NCBI GenBank assembly: GCA_025642065.1
Contig: JAODUP010000305.1
Span: 180,001 to 244,000, forward strand
DNA length: 64,000 bases
Direction of reading: 5' to 3'
Source of the DNA: Paralvinella palmiformis
Taxonomy: Eukaryota; Annelida; Polychaeta; Terebellida; Alvinellidae
Shown here piece after piece: positions 26,136 to 42,939 of the stretch. The first letter of the stretch is position 1. The number at the start of each line of letters is the position of its first letter. The position numbers were made by a program, and so were the translations under genes. The notes below the pieces were generated by a model. The model did no database searches and was not told the origin of the DNA. It was given only the letters and a program-made list of their open reading frames with translations.

Positions 26136-27625
26136 TGATAATAATAATAATGATAATAATAATGATAAAAAGAATATTTAAAGGAACTCTGGAAAAACTG
26201 TCAACTCTCAAAACAAGAAAGCTAGCTCTTCAACCACACACACACGCACACATACGCACACACAGACATACACACAAACACACACACACACACACACACA
26301 CACAGAATTGTCTCGCCGCATTAGTATGAAGTCTGATAATAAGATAATAAGTCCTACTTATATTTTTGCGAGTACAGGTTTATGGGCTGTCGTCAACAAC
26401 ATGGAGACCCATGGTGATGTCGTTGGTCCTGTGGACTGGCATACGACAGATGACTTCCGGGCACTGATTGACGTCAACACGCTGGCACCAATCAGAATGA
26501 CGCTGGCCTTCCTGCCCCTGATAAAGAAGGCCAAAGGTCGTGTTGTCATAATGGCACATGTCTACGGCAGGATAGCACATCCCATCTATCTACCATACTC
26601 TGTCAGTAAGGCTGCCATAGAATCATTTGCTGACGGTCTGAGGTGAGTCCTTTGTAAAGGTGGTGGTTACGACGGACGGATAGACAGACAGGTAAAAGAA
26701 AAAGACAGACAGCCAAAAAGAAAGACAGACAGATAGAAAGAAAGAAAGAAATATAGAAAAAATGAAAGACAGACAGACAAATAGAAATACACACAGACAC
26801 ACAGACAACCCTATCCGGCCTTAACCCTAACCGTTCGTTCCTTTGATCCAGGGTCCATCTGTCTCAGTATGGCGCCACTGTACACATTCTAGAGCCAGGA
26901 CACTTTCAGACGGACATCAGTGAGAAGCAGCGACTCCGGAAAGCTGTTCAACAAGCCTGGAAGACATCGTCAAGGTCACTGAAGGAAGAATATGGAGAGC
27001 AATATAAGGACAACTGTTAGTATTGTTAATTTTATGTGATTTACCCGGGGGGGGGGGGGATATTTTCTCGAATTGGGTATCGTATGAGTGGGTGATTGAT
27101 TGATTGAGATTGATTGAGTGACTGAGAGAGTGAGTGAGTGACTGAGAGAGTGAGTGAGTGAGTGAGTGAGTGAGTGAGTGTGAGTGTGTGAGTGAGTGAT
27201 TGTGAGTGAGTGAGTGAGTGAGTGAGTGAGTGAGTGAGTGAGTGAGTGAGTGAGTGAGTGAGTGAGTGAGTGTTTTGTTCAGAACCACTGTTGGTCTTAA
27301 TTGGGATACATGACTGATGAACGACTACCTCTGCAAATATCCCATAAACATACGTACGACTTGGAGTCGAAACTGGACGTTGACGTTTGTAGCGCAGCAC
27401 TCTGTTAACTGGTGTAAAGTGTACTCGGTAACGGAGTATTATTTGTACCTGTATATACTAACTAACATGATGGCAGATGATGTTATAAGTTGGTTGTTAT
27501 TAGGATCTAGTGTCTTAACTATAATAATGACTGTTATATGTTGTTATGTAATGATACAGTAGGTATTGCTAGGATCATTAGTGAAGTGCTGTAACAATGT
27601 CATCAGGGCACTCGTGCACCAACAC

Positions 27626-27661
<36 letters not shown>

Positions 27662-27675
27662 CTACTGCTCCTGTT

Positions 27676-27754
<79 letters not shown>

Positions 27755-28233
27755 TAATGGAATATTTCCCTAGAGAGTCGTGGCTTATCTATGTATCCCA
27801 TATGTGATCAGCGCCGAAAATAAACGAATGACTCGCTCAATTAATCAATCAATCAATCACTTACTCATTGACTCATATACACGTCGTCATAATTATCGAT
27901 TGTCAAAAGTGCTACCATTTATTATGTTAATTGCTACCATTTATTATGTTAATTGCAGTGATCAGTCACGTGACGTCGACCGTCAACAATGCCTCGCCGA
28001 AGGTGAACCACGTGATCAAAGCCTACTTACACGCGCTGACCGCTAGATGTCCTCGCAGTCGCTACACGGTTGGCGTGGACGCCTACTTGACGTGGATACC
28101 TCTGAGTTATATGCCTTCGGTTTTGGCCGATTTACTTTTCTCCAAATGGACTAAAGATTTACTTCCCGACTGCCTGAAACTGTGCCCCAAATCGGCCGAA
28201 ACCGACACTGCCAACGACGAACATACAAACTAG
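23770..28233 (+). CDS. Short-chain dehydrogenase, SDR9C type (copy 1, altered active site)
   Basis: Five exons: 23770-23870, 25471-25697, 26378-26642, 26852-27015, 27959-28233; one frame of 343 residues. An N-terminal membrane anchor is followed by a Rossmann fold with the cofactor motif TGCDHGYG (TGxxxGxG, residues about 39-46). The YSVSK motif holds the catalytic Tyr and Lys. The C-terminal block WIPLSYMPSVLADLL is typical of retinol/17beta-hydroxysteroid dehydrogenases of the SDR9C group, which oxidise or reduce retinoids, steroids or hydroxybutyrate with NAD(P) at ER or mitochondrial membranes. Two key sites differ: NNAG reads NNME, and the active-site Ser (normally 13 residues before the Tyr, as in NxSS) is His (IMAH). 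The frame is intact and splice sites are good, so this looks like a real gene whose catalysis is changed or lost. Exons 3-5 share phases with copy 2 downstream. A polyadenylation signal AATAAA lies at 28378. Confidence 0.85.
23876..24190. repeat. Degenerate minisatellite, unit about 27-30 bp
   Basis: Repeats of GTGGATAAATATAACAGG followed by TATGTTATT, about ten diverged copies, starting within 10 bp of the exon 1 donor of SDR copy 1. Scattered further units (GTGGATA...) occur to about 25090, between SINEs and (TA)n tracts. Confidence 0.85.
24221..24556 (+). mobile_element. tRNA-derived SINE with LINE-like 3' tail
   Basis: The left part (about 24222-24300) is tRNA-like: an A-box-like stretch GGCGCAGTTAGTTTGAGCG and a B-box-like GGTTCTAGGCTC about 40 bp later. 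The right end (about 24484-24550) reads ACAGCGCCTTAGAACC ... GACGCTATATAAA and ends in an AT-rich tail. This matches the 3' ends of the CR1/L2 elements at 12.7 and 14.5 kb, which suggests a SINE mobilised by that LINE group. It lies in intron 1 of the first SDR gene. Confidence 0.6.
24699..24870 (+). mobile_element. tRNA-derived SINE (main family)
   Basis: TTGGTCTAGTTGGTAGCGCG (A box), AAATTCAAATCTTGGCGTGG (B box), then GGCCCATTTAGCTTACCGTG and a CATCAATCATCATT tail. Flanked on both sides by (TA)n tracts. In intron 1 of SDR copy 1. Confidence 0.82.
26085..26165. repeat. (AAT)n microsatellite with GAT variants
   Basis: In intron 2 of SDR copy 1, followed by a (CA)n run at 26235-26304. Confidence 0.95.
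27095..27271. repeat. (GAGT)n microsatellite
   Basis: Interrupted, then about 17 perfect GAGT units, in intron 4 of SDR copy 1, just after a run of G at 27046-27059. Confidence 0.95.
27632..27752. repeat. (TA)n-(CT)n-(TA)n compound microsatellite
   Basis: Two TA runs either side of a CT run, in intron 4 of SDR copy 1. Confidence 0.95.
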
Positions 28234-28377
28234 AAATATGAACGTGCTGGTTCACTGTTGCTGAAATTTAAGTTGCTGACCGACTAGAAACGCAAATCGA
28301 CATCAGTGCGTGAAGATTATGAACATGTGCTGCCATCTACCGGCAACTAGTTGTGTATTTACGAAGGTGGACAACGA

Positions 28378-28383
28378 AATAAA
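28378..28383 (+). promoter_or_regulatory. Polyadenylation signal, SDR copy 1
   Basis: AATAAA about 145 bp after the stop codon; the first one downstream. Confidence 0.6.
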
Positions 28384-29136
28384 GATTTCGATGAAAACAA
28401 ACAAAATGTCATTTTGGTGTATTTTCGTCATATTGTCGTTTGGAAGCCCATTTTTCGCGTATCAATGACAGACACCGGTTATGACAGCGTATCACATTTA
28501 TCGGACTGATAGTCTACAAAATAATCTGTTAAAAGAAACACGGGGGAGTCAGTTTGAATTAAAAACGATAAGCTAGAGATGGCACCAAGTTAGGAGATGA
28601 AACTGTATCTATAGCAGTCAATATTAGATTATTGTTTAATATACCTACAAGATATAAAATATTATGAAAAATACGTAGAAAGTATTATTGTTGTTATTCT
28701 TATTATTAATGTGTTCGAACCTAGACAGAAGAAAGACACTGGGATTAATAATGTTAGTAAGCAAACGAAGTTTTTATCAAAGGGAATTACTATTTATTGC
28801 AACCTCTGGTGTCAAATTATGTTTTACGTCCAGGCGCGGCATTATAACACTCGGGATAGGCGAATGTCTAAGAAATGCATTTAGACAAAGATTTAAATCT
28901 GTTACATCTTCATTATCTACCTTGTTCGGCGCCTTCTTGTAGATTCTCCGGTATATAACCACCAATGTGAAAGGCCGTCACAACTGAAATGAGTTTAAAT
29001 AAGTGTTTAGCCTTAGCGCTGGTCACCTGGGACATATAATCGAGAGAAAAGGCTGCCATAGAACGGGGTGGTATTCCCTGATGAACCTTCTAGATATCAT
29101 AACCACGCTTAGGTTTATAGATACGCTGAGAAATAG

Positions 29137-29180
<44 letters not shown>

Positions 29181-29212
29181 CACATAAACACACACACACA
29201 CACACACACACA

Positions 29213-29249
<37 letters not shown>

Positions 29250-29439
29250 ATATTATTTATAGCCAATTCCCATGTAGCTAATAATTCCTACATCAAGCGA
29301 TGGAACTACAGCAACTCGCGCACATCGTTTACAGAAGAGAAGACGCCCATTTAGGTTACCGCAAACTCTGGGTGTAAATCACATCTTCCGCTATCAGGTT
29401 GTAAAAATATCATCAAATGTTATATCTTCTCCATCATTA

Positions 29440-29440
29440 C

Positions 29441-29515
<75 letters not shown>
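29440..29515. repeat. (CA)n microsatellite
   Basis: About 36 CA units between the two SDR genes. Confidence 0.95.
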
Positions 29516-29517
<2 letters not shown>

Positions 29518-30755
29518 GCACCAACACACACGCACACACACACAAACTGCTGGATAATGTCCTCAATGCCGGGAAGCTCCAGCACGCAGAGTTTCCTTCT
29601 CGGTAGCGTAGTGTGAGGGATGACGTCATTGTCCACAACGACGAAGACTGGCTGAGACACTGGCAGGATTTCCGCGTTCTGGGTCGATGTTAGGCGTTCG
29701 TTAGTAAAATCGCTCGATAAATGGCATCGGTGAACGACAGACAACAGTCCAGGATATCAACACGGTGCGATGTTATACCTCTCCGGGGTGCTGTTAACGT
29801 ATTACGACTAGGATGTGGGATTAACGAAGGGCCTGTCCTACATGATTCGTGCCATTAATGGCCGTGATGTCCCCGTATAGGAGGTAAGTACGGCCATATG
29901 TTGGTACGATTGTACCGCGTTAGGCTTGCGGTTTTAGATCACGTATTGGGACGGTATGATAGTTAAGCCAAATGCTCGGATGCTGATAACTGGGAACGCC
30001 CTATGGGATGGGATGTATCTTGTCGTTGATCCCGGTAGGGTAAATCCTTACGTACCTCTTCCTCGGTCCAGCCTCTGTAGGAAATGTTGTCGTAATAAAT
30101 CGTTCCGTCCTGTTTGTTGTCACTGCGCGAAACCGGATTGGGCCGAAACCTAGTACTTTATTTATCGTTCTGGTAATTAGTATTAACGCCCACTAAAAGG
30201 GCGGTGCATGAAAAGTCGAACCTTCTTAAACCGTATGATGTACTAACGTTGTTATAAACTTTCAGTCCTCTTGGCTTTGATGCACATTAAAATTGATGTT
30301 TATGTGGCTGTATTTTCCTGTAAAGATGTATATTGTTACGGATTTAAATGAACTGAGAATCATAATAATTATATCGTACAGCGGCCCCATAAAAGAGTTT
30401 AATACCTTGCAGGTTATAAGGCAAGTTATACAAATGTTGAACTGAAAGAGTACAAATAAAAAAAGAATATATATTTTATGTATTACCCCCCACTCCCGGG
30501 GGGGGGGAGGGGGGGGCATAACCATACAAATAGAGTGACCATAAATTACAACGAATAAATTAATAATATGGTGTATTCTTTAAAATGCCTACAGTATATG
30601 TTGAAATTTGAAGATAATAATTTTAAGTAATGAATGGCATTCTATAAGTTAATTTATAGTACATCAGTCTTAGGTATTTATAACCGTTTTATTGTGCGTG
30701 GTGTCTTCTCTGTCTCTTTTGTTTACTCTATCACACACAAACGCACGTGCGCGCG

Positions 30756-30790
<35 letters not shown>

Positions 30791-30884
30791 TTTGAATTCA
30801 CTGTTCGAGATTCTCTGTGCATGTGCCTTATTATGCACAGCTAAAACACACACGCGCGCACACATACACACGCACACTCATACA

Positions 30885-30889
<5 letters not shown>

Positions 30890-30941
<52 letters not shown>
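30890..30941. repeat. (TA)n microsatellite
   Basis: About 25 TA units; CA-rich DNA lies to the left from 30758. Confidence 0.95.
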
Positions 30942-30943
<2 letters not shown>

Positions 30944-31503
30944 GATATCACACGTCACCGATAAAAGCACCCAGTCTCTCAGTAAAGAAACTGACCTTTA
31001 TTGATATGGCTTCATACACGATATGATAAACTAACATACAGGTATATGTGTCTTCGTTAAGCTAACATAGGAACTCATATAAATAGTGTATAGTTTAAGT
31101 TATTGTGATTGGTATTAGATTTTGGAAGTAATATTAATGTGTAGTAATAATAATAATAATAATAATAAAATAATAATAATAATAAAAACAACAACAACAA
31201 TAATAATAATAATATGGACATTATCCAGACATTTTAATTATATGCTTATTATTTAACTTTTATTGAAAATAATTGAAACTACAACTTTTAATGGAAAGTA
31301 ATATTGGTGTAGTAAAAGATGGCCATAAAACTGGACTGTGGTGATAATATAAATATAGATATAGATCATATTTATCTCGGAGCAAATCTATCATCTTCTG
31401 ATTAGAGTTGTACCCGAGGGACCAGGTAGCTCAGGTAATGGATTTCTTGGCCCTATCTCCACAGAAATCTAATCAACAGCGTGCTATTGGGAGGCTATTG
31501 AGA

Positions 31504-31507
<4 letters not shown>

Positions 31508-31554
<47 letters not shown>
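31508..31554. repeat. (TA)n microsatellite
   Basis: About 23 TA units. Confidence 0.95.
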
Positions 31555-31556
<2 letters not shown>

Positions 31557-32433
31557 GTTTTTTATTATGGTCAAATAGTGCCATGTTTGAATATGTTGTT
31601 GCTAATTCAATGCGTTAATATGCTCGAGTCTACAGAAGTCTACAGACGAATTTTATTATTGATTGATCCAGAATTAATACAGCCCTCCGGCAGAGATCCA
31701 GATATCAAGAGATTGCTCGGAAGAGCTCCAATGTTGCCTAAGGCATGGTACTAATATCTAAAGATATTACAGATTGTAGATCATAAATAATCTTAACGTC
31801 TTCAGTAATAAATGTGCAGTTCGTGGTCTGAATAACGGGCAATGCTATGACATTGGTATGACCTTTAGGAAACTGGAGATCCGGAAGAACTTCCGCATCT
31901 CTATAATGGTGAGACTCTGGATCTCTAGGTTCGCTGACGCCTACTGATTATAGAGAGTATAATGCCATATTACGGATTTTAATTTAATAAATTTGCCGAA
32001 CCGACCCCCCCCCCTCTTATGAATCTCAGTTCCGGCCCAGCATATGTCCATATTAGCGTATAGTGTCGGGTAAAATATAATGAGAAAGGGGTGTGTGAGA
32101 AATATAGTCCTGATATAGTTTAATGATGATGATGATGATGATATTGATGATTGAACATGAGGATGATGATAATATTCCTCAAACATATACAGTATAACAA
32201 ACCAGGTTTATGTATTTAGTTTTCAGACAGCTCTACTCAAAGATACCAACTACCAACATAAACATCTAACACTACAACATTCACAGTCACAAGCGAGATG
32301 ATGATACAGCTACCCAGTGATGATAAACGATGATAAAACGCGAACAGACAAATCTACACCATGCCAGAGATAAATCTACGATAATACTAACACTCGATCT
32401 ACATCGGCTAGACCCCCGCTACAAGTCGCCGCC

Positions 32434-37803
<5,370 letters not shown>

Positions 37804-38036
37804 CCGAGTGCTGGCGATTTGAGAGACGTGTTTATTTCTGACGATGTTGTGAAACACAAATGGGTTACGTTTTGAGGGTATCCTTTTATGTTATTACGCG
37901 TTTTTCTCTCTCTCTCTCTCTCTCTCTCGTGCTATAAATGACTCCTCCCATATACTAATCTTAAGGTGTCATTTGTTCACATTTTGTACTTTAGTTTATA
38001 TACCACGAAATTTAGTTTTCTGTTAATTAAATTTGT

Positions 38037-38039
<3 letters not shown>

Positions 38040-38098
<59 letters not shown>

Positions 38099-38119
38099 CA
38101 AATAAATGAAAGCGCGAGA

Positions 38120-38206
<87 letters not shown>

Positions 38207-38207
38207 T
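38040..38207. repeat. (CA)n-(TA)n and (TA)n-(GA)n microsatellites
   Basis: Two compound runs separated by about 30 bp, just downstream of SDR copy 2. Confidence 0.95.
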
Positions 38208-38495
38208 GAGAGAGATTACCCACAGACGGACCAGGATAAAATAATAAATTCACACAGGTAAATTTTTCCAGTTGGCCAATATATTGATAATCTTTTCTAT
38301 TACTTCTTTACATTTAGCCATTGCTGGCTAAGATATATCCCAAGTCACCGCAATATAACTATGTTGTTGTCATATTTGTATGAAGGCAAGAATACTTATA
38401 TCAATTAATGTTCATAGTATTTGTGATAAGTTGCATTTATTAGTGTATAAAATGTCTATAAAATAAACTTTACTGATTGCTAATTATATTAGCCA

Positions 38496-38501
<6 letters not shown>

Positions 38502-38549
<48 letters not shown>
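38502..38549. repeat. (TA)n microsatellite
   Basis: About 24 TA units. Further runs follow at 38766-38821, 39319-39376, 40477-40539 and 40663-40729. Confidence 0.95.
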
Positions 38550-38553
<4 letters not shown>

Positions 38554-38761
38554 CACACACACAGACACTGATATTGCACAAAACAGCTATCAAAAGCAAA
38601 ACTCGCCAAAGGTTCTGTGAATCCAGAAATCACATCATGCATAGCAATGCAGAGAAATATGTGTACCAGCCTATATCTTATCATGAATTTTTATATAAAA
38701 AAACTAAATGTATGCGCAAATTATACTACTGCAATACAATATTCTACTTTAATTATACTAC

Positions 38762-38821
<60 letters not shown>

Positions 38822-38824
<3 letters not shown>

Positions 38825-38895
38825 GCATTATGGATAGAGCACGGGGCTGCAAATATGATTTTCATATTTCGAATCCCAGTCATACCGTATTTGTG
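38822..38895 (+). mobile_element. tRNA-like SINE head
   Basis: TATGGATAGAGCACGGGGC (A-box-like) and TTTCGAATCCCAGTCATACC (B-box-like), directly after a (TA)n tract. Degenerate. Confidence 0.4.
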
Positions 38896-39315
38896 GAATG
38901 TTTCCCTAAAGTGTTGCCTTTGAGTCAGATATCCCTGACTGATTGAATTACTGACTGACTGACTGGCTCGCTAACTGACTGAGTGACTCACTGACTTATT
39001 CGTTTATATACTCCCTCAACGACTTAATTACTAACTAAATCACTGGCTCCCCCCCTCACTCACATATTCCATCTTTTTAAAAGTACAATATTCTCCTAAC
39101 ATATTGTCAAAGAGACATTTGCCAATTCTCTTGACCTTGATAAAGACATCGATGACTATTAATTCCGAGGCCGACATCGAATTAATTGTCTTCATACCAA
39201 ACAGATAGATCGTATAACATTAAATTAGCCGATAAAATCACATTATAAACATATTGTCTCTGTGGGTCACTTCTATAATGGCACAGAAATGGTAGCCAAG
39301 TAAAATGCTGTTTAA

Positions 39316-39377
<62 letters not shown>

Positions 39378-40473
39378 CGAGGGTGAGGGAGAAAGAGGGA
39401 GGGAGGGAGATAGCAAGGGACAGGAGAGATCATAATTGGCTCATAGAACAGATGTTGATGTTGTGTCCAGATAAATTTATTCAAAGCTCGCGATCATATT
39501 TTTTTTTAAATTCTAGCATCTGCAAAATGCGACATCACCCGAGCGATGTTAATTTCGGACATTCGTCTCTAACAATCAAATAACATAAATTAATCATTTT
39601 AATGTTTTGGGTCGAGAAGATTGATAAAATATACAAGCTGAAGCGAAGCTGACAATATTGGCTTAACTGAATATTTGGTGCATGTGACTTACTAAAACTG
39701 ATCTGGGAGAATACGACATTTATTTTAACAGTTTATTTGTATGTGCATGTCTTGTCATATTTTTCATCAGTTCAATTAAATCAATCAATCGATCGATCGA
39801 TCAATCAATCAATGAGTCAATCAGTTAGTCAAACAATCACACCGGGTAATTTGATCTGTAAATATATGCTTGTCTCGACTTATTCATGTTCATGTCTGTC
39901 GTGTTGTTTCTTTTTATGTGAAAAGCGGTCAATCAGCTAGAAATGTATTAAATCAGACGTCTTATTGAACTCTGTACGTGTAGTTTTTCGTGGCCTCACT
40001 TTAATGCCATACATGATTAACGTCTAATCATATTAAAATATATATTTAAGCATACAACTGGTTGTATAGGCCATGTTTATGAGAAGAATCTTCAACGTCT
40101 CAGAGAGAGGGAGACAGAGACAGATAGACAGACAGACAGATTCATGGATGATTAAAGTGGAATGTATTATAATTAATAATTGCCCATTTTAAGTTGCATT
40201 TTTCTTCGAATTATTCACTTTGTTTTTTACTTTGTTATTTAATTTTCTAGTCAATTCTTATCTCTTTCCTATTTGTAATAGATAGTGAAATACATCAGTG
40301 ACAAACTAATTTACACAAAACTAAAACAAGAAGCTTCAGTAGTCACAGATGTCCAGCTCTCTTTGACGTTCCGGGCCAAAATAGCAATTTAATTTGTCCG
40401 TTCATGAAAATATGTCTCACAATACTGTTGTAGTTTATTTCAGAAGTGCTGACTGACAGTAAGGCCAGGTTCA

Positions 40474-40552
<79 letters not shown>

Positions 40553-40657
40553 CAAATAAATAATGCCCCTTTACGGGACTATGATATACGACATCTTTCG
40601 ATATATTTGAAACAATCCAGATTTTTAAACTGATGAACTTACAAATGTTCCAGTAAC

Positions 40658-40733
<76 letters not shown>

Positions 40734-40894
40734 GAGCTACAATGCATTTTAGTACCCAACTCCGTTAGTTAGACCAGAACAACTGTGCAGCTATAATTGT
40801 TACCAGATCAACCAGGGGTTGGCCAGTTGCCTTTACAACAAGATAACAGCTGGACAGACTTAGTATATAGATAATCATTCCATATTCACAGGTT

Positions 40895-41083
40895 AGAGCG
40901 CCTCCGTGGTCTAACTGGTAGCGCGTTGGTTCACAGAACATTACCACTCGAGTTCGAGTCTCAGTGTTATCATATCTGAAGAGTGTTTCATCTTTGACTT
41001 CGCTTCATTACCTTTGGAGGTCGCTTGGCCCATTTAGCCTACTGTGTGCACAAAAGTGGCCGTAAAACATCAACCATCATCAT
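40895..41083 (+). mobile_element. tRNA-derived SINE (main family), full length
   Basis: GCGCCTCCGTGGTCTAACTG, GAGTTCGAGTCTC (B box), GGAGGTCGCTTGGCCC, GTGGCCGTAAAACATCAACC and an ATCATC tail. It is followed by an 86-bp module shared with the copy at 53.8 kb. Confidence 0.85.
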
Positions 41084-41117
41084 TCCCAATAAGATTGATT
41101 TGCGGTAATGTGTACCA

Positions 41118-41203
41118 GTCTCCAACGTCACTCTTATTTATGAACATAACTACTACTTGCTTGTATACGTGTAGGTTATAAAATAAATCTTTTAGTACAA
41201 TTT
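41118..41203. repeat. 86-bp module following the SINE (pair with 54034-54120)
   Basis: From GTCTCC through TTATGAACATAACTACTACT to TAAAATAAATCT and AGTACAATTT, nearly identical to 54034-54120. In both places it starts shortly after a SINE tail. Confidence 0.7.
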
Positions 41204-42159
41204 AACTGTCCCCCTTTTTATCATATTCACGAGTACACTAATACACTGACATTCATTTTAAATCCATTATCTCGAATTGGCCTTTCTACGAGTACTTGGG
41301 AAATATATATTTAGCAACAAGACACATCGTGTATGGCGCGACTATAGTCAGGTAAGTTATATATAATATATGGGAGAATTATAATTTATACAAGAAATAC
41401 ACTTTATAAACTCATTTCCGGTTGGGGTGGGGTTAAACCCAGCTAATATTGATTTCTCAAGGCTGTGATGATATAGATGTTTTGGTATCATATAACACGA
41501 ATATACCCAACGATGACACACTTCATTACAAACTTTCCACTATATATTCATCATTTTCGCTTCACAAGTTCAGTTAGAGTCTACACCTCAACAATATATA
41601 GACAAATAAAGGTCTATCCAGCTCAGAACAAAGAATATACATGGAATACTAGCAATATTTGTGTTTGCGTTAACATGTTAGAGATAATGAAATTAGCAAT
41701 AAAATACTTTTATGATGAACATTGACAGTTGTTATGTTTAAATTTTTAGATCTATTGAATTTGCAATTGATCTGTTAAAAGTGTCATTACCCTCCAATAA
41801 AAATAAATAATCACAGACCTTATATAATCGCGAATGGACACAGTGATTTATTAAAACTGGCACTTACACAAACCAGAATGTGAATTTATTTCTGATCGGC
41901 TGTGAAATGACCAGTTACTATTTGCAATTAAGTGAACAGAATTTTTTTTTATTGCTCGTAATCATTCATATGAATAGTTGTGAGAAATATTCAGTGCATC
42001 TTTTATTACACAAAAAGTATAAATAATATCACGGTGCATGTTAAACATAGTTGCGAATCATATATGATACGCATATGAAAACAAATTATGCAAGTAATAT
42101 ATGACACAGAGATAACATTCTTAACACAAATAAAATTAATAAGATTTTGTCTAAAACAA

Positions 42160-42210
<51 letters not shown>
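42160..42210. repeat. (GA)n microsatellite
   Basis: About 24 GA units. A CT-rich run follows at 42389-42441. Confidence 0.95.
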
Positions 42211-42214
<4 letters not shown>

Positions 42215-42813
42215 TATATATATATATAAATATATGGAGAGAGAGACCCGATTAAAGGATTATTAAGTAGCCATCGAATCATCTAATTTGTGTATAATTT
42301 ATTTTTTAAATTAACCCAATATTATAATATATGTTAGATGTTATAGTTATTTAGCATATAAATAAAAAAGTATACATGTAATACTTGGTCTCTCTCTCTC
42401 TCTCTATCTCCCCCCCCTCTCTCTCTCTCTCTCTTTCTCTCTGTGTGTGCGCGCGTATGTTATTCATTGTCTTAAACATAAACATTGTGCCACTCTCCTT
42501 TCAGTGAAATATACATACATATATGGATACATACATACATACTAGGTATATTCAAAATAATACTGATACTGTTACAGTGTTATGTCATACAAAATTGTTG
42601 AAAACGGCGAAGTACACATTATTTGTATTGATTAGTATTTGTATGCTACGTACCAGACATACTTGTTACCTGTAGGAACTAGTGCAAACTATTGTATATG
42701 AATGGATAAATGCTGTAATATATTATTAGACTATATTCTGCGGTATTATGCCATATTCTTGATATTCCGCCACCCCAATAAATTTGTATATAAAATGAAT
42801 GTTGAATTCATTT

Positions 42814-42823
42814 TGCGCATGCG
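42814..42823. promoter_or_regulatory. NRF-1-type palindrome upstream of GTF2F2
   Basis: TGCGCATGCG, 116 bp before the start codon. This is the known core of nuclear respiratory factor 1 sites, common in animal housekeeping promoters without a TATA box. No TATA box was seen in the expected place. Confidence 0.55.
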
Positions 42824-42939
42824 TACACAATCTCCCTCATTATCGTCCGCTGGAAAAACAAAAGTAGTATAACAACAGAAATGTTTTGCTGTTAAATTAT
42901 CATAAATACTTGATTTATATCATATGGGCTGATGTCATA

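Larger units (their letters stand above)
28390..32430. other. Intergenic, between the two SDR genes
   Basis: Mostly microsatellites. A GC-richer island at 29550-30150 has two short open stretches (minus 29556-29744; plus 29956-30153) that I do not recognise. No SDR remnant was found between the two gene copies. Confidence 0.45.
38210..42810. other. Intergenic, SDR copy 2 to GTF2F2
   Basis: Repeat-rich: several long (TA)n runs, one degenerate tRNA-like head, one full SINE with its following module, and GA/CT runs. No gene seen on either strand. Confidence 0.5.

Noticed and set aside
29956..30153. Open frame of 65 codons with a Cys-rich end
   Set aside because: No recognised family, no start context and no splice signals; could be chance in a GC-richer patch.
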